Part shown: piece by piece, positions 46,272-55,655 of the stretch
Numbering within the stretch: the stretch's first letter is position 1
How the letters are laid out: every line of letters begins with the position of its first letter
Source: Pedobacter sp. R20-19
GTDB taxonomy: Bacteria; Bacteroidota; Bacteroidia; Sphingobacteriales; Sphingobacteriaceae
DNA: 64,000 nt
NCBI RefSeq assembly: GCF_000708265.2
Contig: NZ_JCKI01000007.1
Coordinates: forward strand, 124,001 to 188,000
Direction: 5' to 3'
The notes under the pieces: model-generated
Seen by the model: the letters and a program-made list of their open reading frames with translations, nothing else
The model's database searches: none
Told to the model about the DNA's origin: nothing
Position numbers and translations under genes: made by a program

Positions 46272-46961
46272 TTACCCCGCATTAAAGCGATAGCCAACAC
46301 CTCTAACGGTTTGCAATAACTGAGGGTTATCAGGATTTAATTCTATCTTTTTACGTAAGCGAACAATGTGCATATCCAGTGTTCTGGTGTTCACATCAGA
46401 GTTGTAACCCCAAACCACCAGCATTAATTCATCACGGTTGATTACTTTTCCAGGGTTGCGCAAAAAGTACAGTAAAATACGGTTTTCCAATATGGTAAGC
46501 TCAATTTTCTTTCCATCTCTAAATAAGGTATGAATGTTGGGATGGTGCTCCATATTGCCGAAACGATGAATTTCAGCGGTATCTTTATTTACAATAAACT
46601 TCACCTTACTTTCCAGCATGGCAACTAATACATCCATGTTAAAAGGCTTGGTGATATAATCAGAAGCGCCGAAATTATACGCATCAATTTTATCTACATC
46701 CTGGGCTTTTGCCGTCATCATTATAATCAGGTTCTCGAAGCCTTGTTTACGAACATTTTCGCATACTTCGGCACCTTGTTTACCTGGCATCATCCAATCC
46801 AATAGTACAATATCAGGTTGGTCGGCAATAATAATCCGCTCACCAGATTCTCCATCATTTGCTTCTAAAACGGTGTAGCCTTCGGCTTTTAAACGGTGTG
46901 CAACTAAAAAACGAAGATTTTCATCATCTTCTACAATTAATATTTTTACTTCTTTAGACAT
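46272..46961 (-). CDS. OmpR/RprY-type response regulator
   Basis: This 229-residue regulator has a receiver domain (phospho-Asp in IVLLDWMMPGKQG, acidic EDDEN at residues 11-15, Lys in YITKPFNMDVL) and a C-terminal winged helix (VVWGYNSDVNTRTLDMHIVRLR). It is closest in style to the RprY/PhoB group of Bacteroidota. It is the third gene of the run S9-like lipoprotein, histidine kinase, regulator. The gene starts 87 bp after the kinase stop codon. Its targets are unknown. Confidence 0.94.
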   Translation of the reverse strand: MSKEVKILIVEDDENLRFLVAHRLKAEGYTVLEANDGESGERIIIADQPDIVLLDWMMPGKQGAEVCENVRKQGFENLIIMMTAKAQDVDKIDAYNFGASDYITKPFNMDVLVAMLESKVKFIVNKDTAEIHRFGNMEHHPNIHTLFRDGKKIELTILENRILLYFLRNPGKVINRDELMLVVWGYNSDVNTRTLDMHIVRLRKKIELNPDNPQLLQTVRGVGYRFNAG

Positions 46962-47048
46962 CTATGTGTGATTAAGGTGGTAATGTTTAAATGCTTTGAG
47001 GTTGCTACTGGCAACATGATCACATTTTAATTTTACAACATTCAATTT

Positions 47049-48716
47049 TTAACTATTATAGGGCAATACGATTTTAAATTCTGTACCCAAACCAACTTTA
47101 CTTTTAACAGAGATTTCTCCCTCCATAAAGTTAACCAGTTCCTTGCAAAAAGCCAAACCAAGGCCAACACTTCCCATTTGATTATATTCGTTCTGTATTC
47201 TAAAAAACTTTTTAAAGATATTATTCAATTCCCCTGAAGCAATCCCAATTCCCTTATCAGCAAAACGGAATACCAAAACTCCTTTTATAAGTTTGGCACT
47301 CATATGTAACTTTTTATTTTCAGGTTTCGAGTATTTATATGCGTTCTCTGCCAGGTTATCAAACAAACTACCTAATAACACGGGATCGGTGATGAAGGTT
47401 TTAAAACCCACCACTTCGTAGGTCATCTTAAAATCCGGATGCTTTAACGTATGCGATTCAATGGTACTTTCAATAAAATCGCGAATATTAACCGTTTCCT
47501 GGTTAAGTTTTATGGCTTTATTTTCAATTTGCGTAAAAGCAAGGAGCTTATTCATTAAACCATTCAGTTTATCGGCTTCCTCATCCAGTATTTTACCATA
47601 AAGTTGTTGCTCTTTCTGGCTTAGCGCAGTGGCGCTTTTAATATTATTACCTGCAATTTTAATCACGCTTACCGGAGTTTTAAACTCATGTGTAAGGTTA
47701 TTTACAAAATCATACTGCAGCTTAAACATTTTACTGTTGATGTTTAAGTTACGGTAAATTAAAAAGGCAACCAAAAGAAGCACACCATATACTAGGAGCA
47801 AAACAAGGGCAATAGGCATAAAGTATATAAATATTTCCCTTTTAATGTAAGATTTAGAACTGGTAAGGTATAACTTGAAATCAGAAAAAGCGCCTGGTAA
47901 CGCAATTTCAGTGGTCATGTTTTCTTCTGAAGTATCAATTGGATCATATGTTAACGGCTCTACCTGAATTTTCTGATACAGCAGCGGCCTGGTATTGATC
48001 ACCTTGATTTTATTTGGATTGAGCTGAAAAACGAGCATATCCTGCTGGTAAACCGGTGAAGGATTTAACCTGCGCCGCATCATATCCTTATAAACTTTTA
48101 AGTCTTCTCTCCTTGGAATATTCAGGTAGGTAATTTTATTGGAATTAACGACAGAAAAGTTAGTAAACAGTTCTTCTTGTGTAGGCACAGCAAGGGTATC
48201 CAGCTGATCAACAAAAGTAACCAGTTTATAAGCCATCGCATTAAAATCGTCACCAACTTTAAAAGATTTTGTATCAGATTCAGAAAACAACCTGATAGAA
48301 TCAGGAGCTACATTTTTGCCAAACTGAAAGATAGATTTAGGCCCGATTGATAACTTCCCTACATTCATACCATCTTTTACAGGTACGTTTTTAACTTCGG
48401 TATCATAAAAAGTTACCCTTGATACAAATGGATATTTAAGTGTTATGGTATCTACAAATTTGGATGCAGTAGCAGAATCCAGAAACCCGTTGTAATAAGA
48501 GATTTCAGGCATTTTGTTCTGAAAAAAATCATTATAAGGCTTAATGCTTTGTTCCAGCACATTTACCTTTTCTGATACAAATTCATTCTCTATAGATTTC
48601 TTACTGAAGTTAAAAGCCAGAAAAAGAGACAGTACAAACAGGATCGAAATGAGTACGATAAAGGTAACACCCAGTGAGAAATTTTTGCGATAGCCACTCT
48701 TCTTATCCAGTGCCAT
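47049..48716 (-). CDS. Sensor histidine kinase (RprX-like)
   Basis: This is a 555-residue membrane kinase. Helix 1 is at about residues 14-36; a periplasmic sensor region of about 250 residues follows, helix 2 is near 298-320, and then come the dimerisation and ATPase domains. The H box is NNLTHEFKTPVSVIK, the N box DNLAENAYKYS, and the G boxes FADKGIGI and GLGLAFCK. It starts 3 bp after the S9-like lipoprotein gene, so the pair is translationally coupled. The large periplasmic part is a candidate to sense the S9-like partner, which is inference. Confidence 0.93.
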   Translation of the reverse strand: MALDKKSGYRKNFSLGVTFIVLISILFVLSLFLAFNFSKKSIENEFVSEKVNVLEQSIKPYNDFFQNKMPEISYYNGFLDSATASKFVDTITLKYPFVSRVTFYDTEVKNVPVKDGMNVGKLSIGPKSIFQFGKNVAPDSIRLFSESDTKSFKVGDDFNAMAYKLVTFVDQLDTLAVPTQEELFTNFSVVNSNKITYLNIPRREDLKVYKDMMRRRLNPSPVYQQDMLVFQLNPNKIKVINTRPLLYQKIQVEPLTYDPIDTSEENMTTEIALPGAFSDFKLYLTSSKSYIKREIFIYFMPIALVLLLVYGVLLLVAFLIYRNLNINSKMFKLQYDFVNNLTHEFKTPVSVIKIAGNNIKSATALSQKEQQLYGKILDEEADKLNGLMNKLLAFTQIENKAIKLNQETVNIRDFIESTIESHTLKHPDFKMTYEVVGFKTFITDPVLLGSLFDNLAENAYKYSKPENKKLHMSAKLIKGVLVFRFADKGIGIASGELNNIFKKFFRIQNEYNQMGSVGLGLAFCKELVNFMEGEISVKSKVGLGTEFKIVLPYNS

Positions 48717-48719
48717 AAC

Positions 48720-50606
48720 TTATTTCCTGCTGATATTATTTTTTAAAAACTCTTCCAATGCTTTATACAAGGCGGTTCTACCTTGTTGCCTCTTAATTGG
48801 ATTTGGTCCCTCCTCTTTTTCAATATAAGTCACAGGAACATTTCTCTTTTTAAGTTCTTTAATAAATTGCACACCTTCGGCTACATTTACCCGTGGATCT
48901 TTTGGATTTTGAGCAATGAAAAGGGGTAATTTAAATCTGTCCGCATGAAAAACAGGCGAAGCCGAACGCAGGTAGTCGGTATTGGTTACCGGGTTACCAA
49001 TAATCTCGTAATACATTTGTAGATTAGACTTTAAAAATGGCGGAATCCCTTTCAGGTAACTAAATAAATTAATCACCCCAGAATTTGATCCTCCACAACT
49101 ATAAAGATCGGCATTTTTATATAAACAATTCAGCGCAATATAGCCTCCAAAGCCATTGCCATAAATGGCTATTTTTTTTGGATTAGCAATTTTATTTGCA
49201 ATCAGCCAGCGAACACCATCGTTTACATCCTCCTGTATTTTATCATCCCACTCTTTAAAACCCGCAGCATAAAAAGATTTTCCGTAACCATTTGAGCCAC
49301 GATAGTTCACTTGCAATACCGCATAACCCCGATTGGCCAAAAATTGTACTTCGGCATTATACCCCCATGAATTTCTTCCTCCCGGACCATTGTGCGGCAA
49401 AACGACTACCGGCAAATTGGTCTTCTTTTTACCCTTCGGAAGGGTTAAATAGCCATTAATGGTTAAACTATCAGAACTTTTAAAACTAATGGGTTTCATA
49501 GCGCTCATTGATTCTCCTTTAATAGAGGAGTTGATATCAGTGAGTTTCTTTAGTTTATTTTCGCTCACCGTATACAAATAATAAGAGCCAGGATTTTTAT
49601 CAGTGAAGGTTCTAACCACAAAAACGTTATCCATTTTATCGTTATCCATAATCCGCCATTCGGTACCTGGTAAAAGCTGGTCTATTTTACCATAAGTAAG
49701 CTTTGTTGCATTATCCAGGTAATATTTTTGCTTTTTCCAGGTCTCACAGGTAACAAACATAATTTTATTTTGGATTCTGGAATACCTGGTTTCCGTAACG
49801 TTCAAGGTATCGTTAGCAAAAAGCACCTTTTTTTCTTTACCCGTATTTAAATCCAGCGCCACCAGAGCATTTTTATCCCTGTTTACGCTAGAAATTGCAT
49901 ATAACACATTTGGCTCATTTTCAGGAAAGGCTACAGGCTGAAAAGTAGTTTCAAAGTTATTGGTAATTACAGGGAGAAAAGGTTTACTTTCATTCTCCCG
50001 GTAAAGCAACGTTTCATTTACGCCATCACTCGCCACCGCAATCTTTAGAATTCCCTTATTATCCGTCATCCATTCGGTAATATTGCCCGGGTTTTTTGCG
50101 GCAATTTCCATTTTCCCATTCCGAACGTTTAACCGATAAACATCAAAAACGGTCGAATCTCTTTTATTCGAAGCAACAATAATATATTTATCATCAATTA
50201 ACTGATCTTCAATTACGCGAACCCTGGTTTTTTCATTTGAACTCAGTTGCACTTGTTTACTTCCATCCTTATTGATGACAAACAGATCGGATCTTCGTTC
50301 TTTAGTATCATCTTCGGTGTAATAAATCAATTCGTTATTACTGGTCCAGAAATGAAAGCTGATTGATTTTTCTGTGAGGTGTGTGAGCTGAACACTTTTT
50401 CCAGTGGCCAGGTTTTCTACAAACAGATCAAGTTTTTTATCCTGAAGTTTAAGATAAGACAGGCTTTTACCATCAGGCGAGATGCGGTAGTAGGCTTTAT
50501 CCTGCGTTTTAAAGAAATCATCAACAGGTATAATGCCTACATTACCTGAGCGCTTACAAGCACAGATTGCAGCAATAAAAACCAATAAAACAATCCTTTT
50601 CAACAT
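48720..50606 (-). CDS. S9 prolyl-oligopeptidase-like lipoprotein lacking catalytic Ser and His (pseudoenzyme)
   Basis: This 628-residue lipoprotein (lipobox AICACK, Cys17) has a beta-propeller (about residues 30-365) and an alpha/beta hydrolase domain like S9 peptidases. The nucleophile elbow should read GxSxGG but is GNGFGG at residues 483-488, with Gly485 in place of the Ser (codon GGC at 49154-49152). The His position (normally ExGHx) is EEGPNP, with Pro601. The Asp is kept (KDPRVNV, Asp570). It therefore cannot be an active S9 peptidase. It is the first gene of a unit with a kinase 3 bp downstream and a regulator, suggesting a sensory or binding role. Confidence 0.88.
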   Translation of the reverse strand: MLKRIVLLVFIAAICACKRSGNVGIIPVDDFFKTQDKAYYRISPDGKSLSYLKLQDKKLDLFVENLATGKSVQLTHLTEKSISFHFWTSNNELIYYTEDDTKERRSDLFVINKDGSKQVQLSSNEKTRVRVIEDQLIDDKYIIVASNKRDSTVFDVYRLNVRNGKMEIAAKNPGNITEWMTDNKGILKIAVASDGVNETLLYRENESKPFLPVITNNFETTFQPVAFPENEPNVLYAISSVNRDKNALVALDLNTGKEKKVLFANDTLNVTETRYSRIQNKIMFVTCETWKKQKYYLDNATKLTYGKIDQLLPGTEWRIMDNDKMDNVFVVRTFTDKNPGSYYLYTVSENKLKKLTDINSSIKGESMSAMKPISFKSSDSLTINGYLTLPKGKKKTNLPVVVLPHNGPGGRNSWGYNAEVQFLANRGYAVLQVNYRGSNGYGKSFYAAGFKEWDDKIQEDVNDGVRWLIANKIANPKKIAIYGNGFGGYIALNCLYKNADLYSCGGSNSGVINLFSYLKGIPPFLKSNLQMYYEIIGNPVTNTDYLRSASPVFHADRFKLPLFIAQNPKDPRVNVAEGVQFIKELKKRNVPVTYIEKEEGPNPIKRQQGRTALYKALEEFLKNNISRK

Positions 50607-50628
50607 AAATAATTTCTCGCCGGGATGA

Positions 50629-50636
50629 CAAAAATA
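50629..50636 (-). promoter_or_regulatory. Candidate -7 element for the S9-like/kinase/regulator operon
   Basis: The minus strand reads TATTTTTG, an exact TAnnTTTG, ending 22 nt upstream of the start at 50606. No -33 TTTG at the right spacing was seen. Confidence 0.4.
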
Positions 50637-50874
50637 GGCATCTCAACCACTTAACTCTAGTTTACACTAACAATGTTACTTTAATAACAGATCTTAGCCT
50701 GCGCCCAATTTAGTATTTATTCAGAATCTGAGAAAACAAATGCTACAATAAGCCTGCTCAAAATTTCAAGTAATAAAGCATGCAGTTACACTAAATCAAT
50801 TTAGTTATTCTTTAACACTAAATCTTTTACCTTTCGCGTCTTTTTATTACATTTAAAATTTACAAAATAGGATT

Positions 50875-52701
50875 ATGAATCGTTTAATCACCTTCGCATT
50901 TTTCATTTTAAGCTTTAATGTTCAGGCGCAGATTATCAATAATAATTCATCTTTTTTATCAGAAGATAACAATTTAGCCATCCAATATTACCGGGATGGC
51001 GATTATGAAAAGGCTGTTGTCTTGCTAGAGAAAATGTTTGCTAATCCCAATAATGAAGGTTATTTCGACGTCTATTTTAATAGCTTGTTGAAGCTGAAAC
51101 GTTATGACGTAGCTGAAAAAGTAGTTAAAAAAGTGATGAAACAGCATCAGGAAAATGATGCTTATCCAATTGCACTCGGTAAACTTTATCAGGAAAAAGG
51201 TGATGTACAAGCTGCCAATAAAATATTTAACGATATCATCGCCAAACTCCCAAAAGATGAATTTAAGATCCGGAATTTAGCAAATAATTTTTATCGTTTC
51301 GAAAACTACGATTTGGCAGTTCAAACCTTTAAACAAGGAAGAAAAATTCTCGCAAATGAACAATTGTTTACTTATGAATTATTGAACATCTATCGGTATA
51401 AAAAAGATAAACCCATGCTAATGCAGGAATATCTGGACATATTACCTTCCACCCCACAATTACTGCCACAAGCTGAGAATGTACTTTCAATGATTTTTGA
51501 GGATAAAAGTGACTACCAAAATTTTCAGGCGGCCATACTCAGGAAGATCCAAAAAGCGCCAGATGCAGAAATTTACATCCAGCTTTTAACTTGGAATTAT
51601 ATCCAGCAACAGGAATTTGATGCAGCATTGCGCCAGCTTATTGCCTTTGATAAACGTACAAAAGCTGATGGTGGAACTTTATTTAATGCCACCTATATAT
51701 TTATAGATAATGACGCTTATGAAACTGCTATAAAAGCTTATGAATACCTGTTAACTAAGGGAAAGGAAAACCAATATTACCTGCCATCGAAAATTGAAAT
51801 GTTAAATACCCGGTATAATCTCCAAACATCAGGAAAATATACAGCAGCAGACTTGAATTTACTGGCTAAGGATTATCAAGGTTTGCTTGATGAAAATGGA
51901 AAAAACAGGAATACGTTATTTGCCATTAAAAAACTGGCGAACCTGCAGGCATACTATTTAAATGAACCGGGTAAGGCCGAAAAAGGCCTGGAAGAAGCTC
52001 TGCAGATGCCCGGAATCAGTGCAGCGGATCTTGGACAGTTAAAATTGGATTTAGGTGATGTTTATATCCTGACCAATCAACCCTGGGAAGCATTTCTGGT
52101 TTATGAACAAGTAAGTAAGCAATTTGAAAGTCAGCCAATTGGAAATGAAGCCCGTTTTAGAAGTGCCAAACTTTCTTTCTACCAGGGAAATTTTGATTAC
52201 AGTAATGGACAGTGCCAGGTACTTAAAGCAGCAACCTCGCAGCTTATTGCCAATGACGCCCTTAACTTAAGCCTGCTGATTTCTGATAACATTCAAACGC
52301 CAACTGATAGTAATGCGTTAAAAATGTATGCTGATGCAGAAATGTTGGTGTTCCGAAACCTACCTGCTCAAGCTGTAAAAAAATTAGATAGCATTGGCAT
52401 TTCCTATCCGCAAAATGGTTTGGCCGATGCCATATTAATGAGCAAAGCTAAAATATTTATCAAATCAGCTGATTTTCAGAAGGCTGCAGAAATGCTTAAA
52501 AATATTGCAGATAACTTTAAAGATGGCATCTGGACTGATGATGCTTTGTTTACCCTGGGCGATTTATATGAAAAGAAACTCAATGATATTGCACAAGCCA
52601 AAAGCTATTTCCAAAAATTAATTACAGATTATCCGGGTAGTATGTTCAGTGCAGAAGCAAGAAAAAGGTTTAGAAATTTAAGAGGTGATGGGGTTTCATG
52701 A
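50875..52701 (+). CDS. Exported TPR-repeat protein
   Basis: This is a 608-residue periplasmic protein with a signal peptide ending at FNVQAQ (residue 18-19). Helical repeats of the tetratricopeptide type cover almost the whole length (AIQYYRDGDYEKAVVLLEKMF, then KIFNDIIAKLPKDEFKIRN-like units, and a last unit around GDLYEKKLNDIAQAKSYFQK). No catalytic domain is present. Such proteins scaffold envelope complexes. It is monocistronic, convergent with the GNAT gene. Confidence 0.85.
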   Translation: MNRLITFAFFILSFNVQAQIINNNSSFLSEDNNLAIQYYRDGDYEKAVVLLEKMFANPNNEGYFDVYFNSLLKLKRYDVAEKVVKKVMKQHQENDAYPIALGKLYQEKGDVQAANKIFNDIIAKLPKDEFKIRNLANNFYRFENYDLAVQTFKQGRKILANEQLFTYELLNIYRYKKDKPMLMQEYLDILPSTPQLLPQAENVLSMIFEDKSDYQNFQAAILRKIQKAPDAEIYIQLLTWNYIQQQEFDAALRQLIAFDKRTKADGGTLFNATYIFIDNDAYETAIKAYEYLLTKGKENQYYLPSKIEMLNTRYNLQTSGKYTAADLNLLAKDYQGLLDENGKNRNTLFAIKKLANLQAYYLNEPGKAEKGLEEALQMPGISAADLGQLKLDLGDVYILTNQPWEAFLVYEQVSKQFESQPIGNEARFRSAKLSFYQGNFDYSNGQCQVLKAATSQLIANDALNLSLLISDNIQTPTDSNALKMYADAEMLVFRNLPAQAVKKLDSIGISYPQNGLADAILMSKAKIFIKSADFQKAAEMLKNIADNFKDGIWTDDALFTLGDLYEKKLNDIAQAKSYFQKLITDYPGSMFSAEARKRFRNLRGDGVS

Positions 52702-52737
52702 TTAGTTCCCATATTTTATTGTTAAGGTTAATCAACT

Positions 52738-52779
52738 AGTAGCCCTAATGCCTGGCACTAAACGCCAGGTAGAGCTACT
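52738..52779. other. Nested hairpins at the 3' ends of convergent genes
   Basis: AGTAGC (52738-52743) pairs with GCTACT (52774-52779) and CCTGGC (52751-52756) with GCCAGG (52764-52769). The structure overlaps the stop codon of the GNAT gene at 52775. There is no long T tract, so function as a terminator is uncertain. Confidence 0.4.
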
Positions 52780-53332
52780 CTTTCCAATCCCATACGACTA
52801 CATTCCAGGCCACACCTGCAACATCTGTGTAAGTATAAATGGTTTTGAAGCCTATCCTTTCATGCGCTTTCATAGACCTCAGATTAATACAGGCAATTTC
52901 TGTAATCGCAAAATCATAACAGGAAGCAAAATGATTTTTATACGCTTCATAACACTGATCAAATAAACCTTGCCCGCGGTAATTCTTATCTACACAAACT
53001 TGCCCAACTACAATATAATGATAATCACCAACAGGCATTCCTTTGAATTGGATATGATCAAAACTTTCATACAATTCTACCAACCTGGGGATGTCATTCT
53101 TCGATTGCTCGGTCATTCCCAACACATAGGCAATAACCTGCTCACCATCTTTAGCAATGATATTTTTTTCATGAAGATGCATTTTCTTCAGATCATCAAG
53201 TGTATGCGAAACCGTTACAAATCCCTGCTCTTTAATTTCTAAAGGAGATAAATCCGTTTTTAGATTTTTCTTTTGAAGGGTTATAATTCCTTCCAGGTCA
53301 GAAGAAGTATTAGATGTGATTATTTCAATCAT
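52775..53332 (-). CDS. GNAT family N-acetyltransferase
   Basis: This 185-residue GNAT enzyme transfers an acyl group from acyl-CoA to an amine. The pyrophosphate-binding motif appears as NYRGQGLFDQCY (Q/RxxGxG/A type), preceded by the strand YHYIVVGQVCVDK. The last strands (HERIGFKTIYTYTDVAG) are typical. The substrate cannot be read from the sequence. It is monocistronic and convergent with the TPR gene. Confidence 0.87.
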   Translation of the reverse strand: MIEIITSNTSSDLEGIITLQKKNLKTDLSPLEIKEQGFVTVSHTLDDLKKMHLHEKNIIAKDGEQVIAYVLGMTEQSKNDIPRLVELYESFDHIQFKGMPVGDYHYIVVGQVCVDKNYRGQGLFDQCYEAYKNHFASCYDFAITEIACINLRSMKAHERIGFKTIYTYTDVAGVAWNVVVWDWKE

Positions 53333-53393
53333 ATTATTGGTAATTATTGACCACTAAATATAAGTAATCTATTCGTTCCCATATTTTCTTCCT

Positions 53394-53401
53394 TATCTTT
53401 G
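53394..53401 (+). promoter_or_regulatory. Candidate -7 element 4 nt upstream of the DUF4286 start
   Basis: TATCTTTG is an exact TAnnTTTG, with a TTCG at 53372-53375 as a near -33 (18 nt apart). CCAC then separates it from the ATG at 53406, so the mRNA may be leaderless. Confidence 0.45.
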
Positions 53402-53405
53402 CCAC

Positions 53406-53717
53406 ATGCTTTTATATAATGTTACGCTAATTTTAGAAGATTCTGCTGCAGCCGAATGGTTACAATGGATGGAGGAAACCCACATCCCTGCAGTTATGGC
53501 TACCGGAATGTTTGTTTCTCACCGTTTATTAAAAGTGCTGGATTCTCCAAACGAAGGTGTTACCTATTGCACACAATACGTTGCTGAAAATCAGGAAAAC
53601 TACAATCAATACCAACAGGTATATGCACCAGCTTTGCAGGAAGATTTGAATGAAAAGTTTAAAAATCGTTTTGTAGCTTATAGAACACTGATGGAGTTTG
53701 TACCCCCAACCCCCTAG
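53406..53717 (+). CDS. DUF4286 family protein
   Basis: This 103-residue protein matches DUF4286: a ferredoxin-like, small ligand-binding type fold with YNVTLILEDSAAAEWLQWM, then PAVMATGMFVSHRLLKVL and a TYCTQYVAENQENYNQYQ segment. No active-site residues are obvious; it is cytoplasmic. The last residues, VPPTP, and the TAG stop are encoded by the left arm of the inverted repeat pair at 53702-53822, so the natural C-terminus may have been replaced. Confidence 0.85.
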   Translation: MLLYNVTLILEDSAAAEWLQWMEETHIPAVMATGMFVSHRLLKVLDSPNEGVTYCTQYVAENQENYNQYQQVYAPALQEDLNEKFKNRFVAYRTLMEFVPPTP

Positions 53718-53822
53718 ATGGGGCTTTGAAAGGCTCAGATTTATGCAAGCGATTAAAAAAATAAATTAGTTCTTCTTACATAAACGATAGGCAGGCAAGT
53801 CTCCTTTAGGGGATTTACGGGT
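53702..53822. repeat. Inverted CCCCTA repeat pair bounding the gap between convergent genes
   Basis: The left arm (53702-53727) reads ACCCCCAACCCCCTAGATGG; the right arm (53796-53822), read on the minus strand, is AACCCGTAAATCCCCTAAAG. They align over about 26 bp with a handful of changes and lie in inverted orientation about 70 bp apart. The left arm holds the TAG stop of the DUF4286 gene and the right arm the TAA stop of the MazG-like gene. The inner sequence holds no gene. Confidence 0.65.
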
Positions 53823-54144
53823 TCAACTTCTCATTATTCCGGTGTCTGTCTGCATCACGGATGCTTTTCTTTTCCAGGTTTTTGGTAAAGGCTTCTGTTA
53901 GATTGATACCGGTTTGGTTGGCCAGGCAAATCAATACAAACATCACATCAGCCATTTCATCGGCCAGGTTTACCGCCTCATCACTTTTTTTAAAAGATTG
54001 TTCACCGTATTGACGGGCCATAATCCGGGCCACCTCCCCAACCTCTTCCATTAAAATTGCAGTATTGGTAAGCTCGTTAAAATAACGGATTCCCGTAGTT
54101 TTTATCCATTGGTCTACAGTTTCTTGTGCTTCGTTAATGGTCAT
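53815..54144 (-). CDS. MazG-like nucleotide pyrophosphohydrolase
   Basis: This 109-residue all-alpha NTP pyrophosphohydrolase belongs to the MazG/dUTPase-like superfamily. The metal-binding motif EExxE is present as MEEVGEVARI, and the second pair as DEMADVMFVL (ExxD). It should cleave nucleoside triphosphates to the monophosphate and PPi, clearing house-cleaning substrates. Its last residues, LNP, and the TAA stop come from the right arm of the repeat at 53796-53822. It is cytoplasmic and monocistronic. Confidence 0.9.
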   Translation of the reverse strand: MTINEAQETVDQWIKTTGIRYFNELTNTAILMEEVGEVARIMARQYGEQSFKKSDEAVNLADEMADVMFVLICLANQTGINLTEAFTKNLEKKSIRDADRHRNNEKLNP

Positions 54145-54241
54145 TTTTTTCTTTTATTTTTTAGTGGGTTAAATTTCATAATTTAGGCTGATATAAATTT
54201 ATATTCCGAAATAAAAACGCTAAATAATCTAAATTAATCTT

Positions 54242-55651
54242 ATGAATACGCTCTTCAGTGAAAAACAACAAAAAGCAATTGAATCTATTTGGATCTTGGG
54301 TGTCATTATCGCCGTTTTGCAAATCAGCTGTTACTTCATCGATAGCTATGGACCTGATAATGTACTATATGACTATTTGTGGAGCGTACAAACCTGGTTT
54401 CTGGAGAGTCTAATCTTTGCATGGTATTTTTATAAAAATAAAATATTATTGAAAGGTTTAATCATTCAATTATTATTTTCTCCTTATTATATATTTAAGA
54501 AAGATTGGCCCAGTTTTATAGATTATCATTTCAATTTTGACAATAGTGCATTAATTTATCAGGTAATTGATGTGCTTTCTTTTCTAACACCAATCCTCCT
54601 ATTTGCAGTTTTTTATTTCAAGGCTGAAGCTAAACCTAATAACATTTCAAAAATTAAGGCTACTCTTATTCAAATGATCTTCATCTTAATTTTTAGTGTA
54701 ACCATCTCTTCAGATCCTGATTCCTTATATAGCGTTATAGGTAGCTTTAGCACCAGCAACCTTTATCTAAAAGATGCCATCGTATCCATCATATTTATGA
54801 TCGTATCACTCAAAATGATTTCGGTTTTAGTTGGCTTTTTCTATCTGTCTAACAGAATCTATCAGGTGAAGCAGATTTTGAATCCTTTAGATGAACAGTC
54901 TGTATCAACCAGTTTTTTCAAATTGAGCTTTTTAATTAGCTATCCTATTTTACTGCTTTCAGTATTGGATATGGGTTCTTCGGCACTGAAGGTTTCATTC
55001 TCTTTTTCATCTATAGCATTTTCTACATTATTTTACATTACCGCTAATTTATTGGTACTTTTTATCTGTGGAAGGTTTTTCGCCACGTTAATTCAATATA
55101 GAAACTTCACGTTAAAACGTTATTTCGGCGTAGTAAATACATTAGCAATTTTACCGATCATCAATCTGGCTTCCTTTTTCAGCTTACTTTTATTTAAAAA
55201 AAACCTAGAAACGACCAACAGTTATATTGATAAATTAAAACAGAACAGAAATGTGCATTTGATCATTTATGTGGCTTTGCTCATTTTATATTACACTTAT
55301 CATTATTTTTCCTTAAAACCAGATTACAGAACTTTTGAACCTCTTTATAAATTGCTGGTATTTATGATATCAGTTATATTATTGGCAAGATTTAAATGGA
55401 GCACGAAGGTTATTCCATTTTTAGCTGTGGTTATTTTATATTATGCTGACTTGAAAGCATTTTTTGACTTTGCAGATGGCCTTTGGCCCTTCATTCAGAA
55501 AAAACTAATCTCCTTTGTATGGATCGGAACCCTGGCTACTTTTATTATCTATTATATCATCGATTACTTTCTTCATAAGTGCTTTTACACACCTTATTTT
55601 GAAAAGCAAAACCGTGAGGATTTCGAAACTTATATTGATAAATTTCAATAG
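54242..55651 (+). CDS. Uncharacterised polytopic membrane protein
   Basis: This is a 469-residue protein with about twelve predicted helices (for example WILGVIIAVLQISCYFI near residue 19 and IPFLAVVILYYADLKAFFDF near residue 400). No transporter or enzyme motif is recognised; the loops are short and Lys/Tyr-rich. It is convergent with the lipoprotein gene at 55656 with only 4 bp between stops. The neighbours downstream are unknown lipoproteins, but they face the other way, so a shared function is not implied. Confidence 0.7.
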   Translation: MNTLFSEKQQKAIESIWILGVIIAVLQISCYFIDSYGPDNVLYDYLWSVQTWFLESLIFAWYFYKNKILLKGLIIQLLFSPYYIFKKDWPSFIDYHFNFDNSALIYQVIDVLSFLTPILLFAVFYFKAEAKPNNISKIKATLIQMIFILIFSVTISSDPDSLYSVIGSFSTSNLYLKDAIVSIIFMIVSLKMISVLVGFFYLSNRIYQVKQILNPLDEQSVSTSFFKLSFLISYPILLLSVLDMGSSALKVSFSFSSIAFSTLFYITANLLVLFICGRFFATLIQYRNFTLKRYFGVVNTLAILPIINLASFFSLLLFKKNLETTNSYIDKLKQNRNVHLIIYVALLILYYTYHYFSLKPDYRTFEPLYKLLVFMISVILLARFKWSTKVIPFLAVVILYYADLKAFFDFADGLWPFIQKKLISFVWIGTLATFIIYYIIDYFLHKCFYTPYFEKQNREDFETYIDKFQ

Positions 55652-55655
55652 TTTT

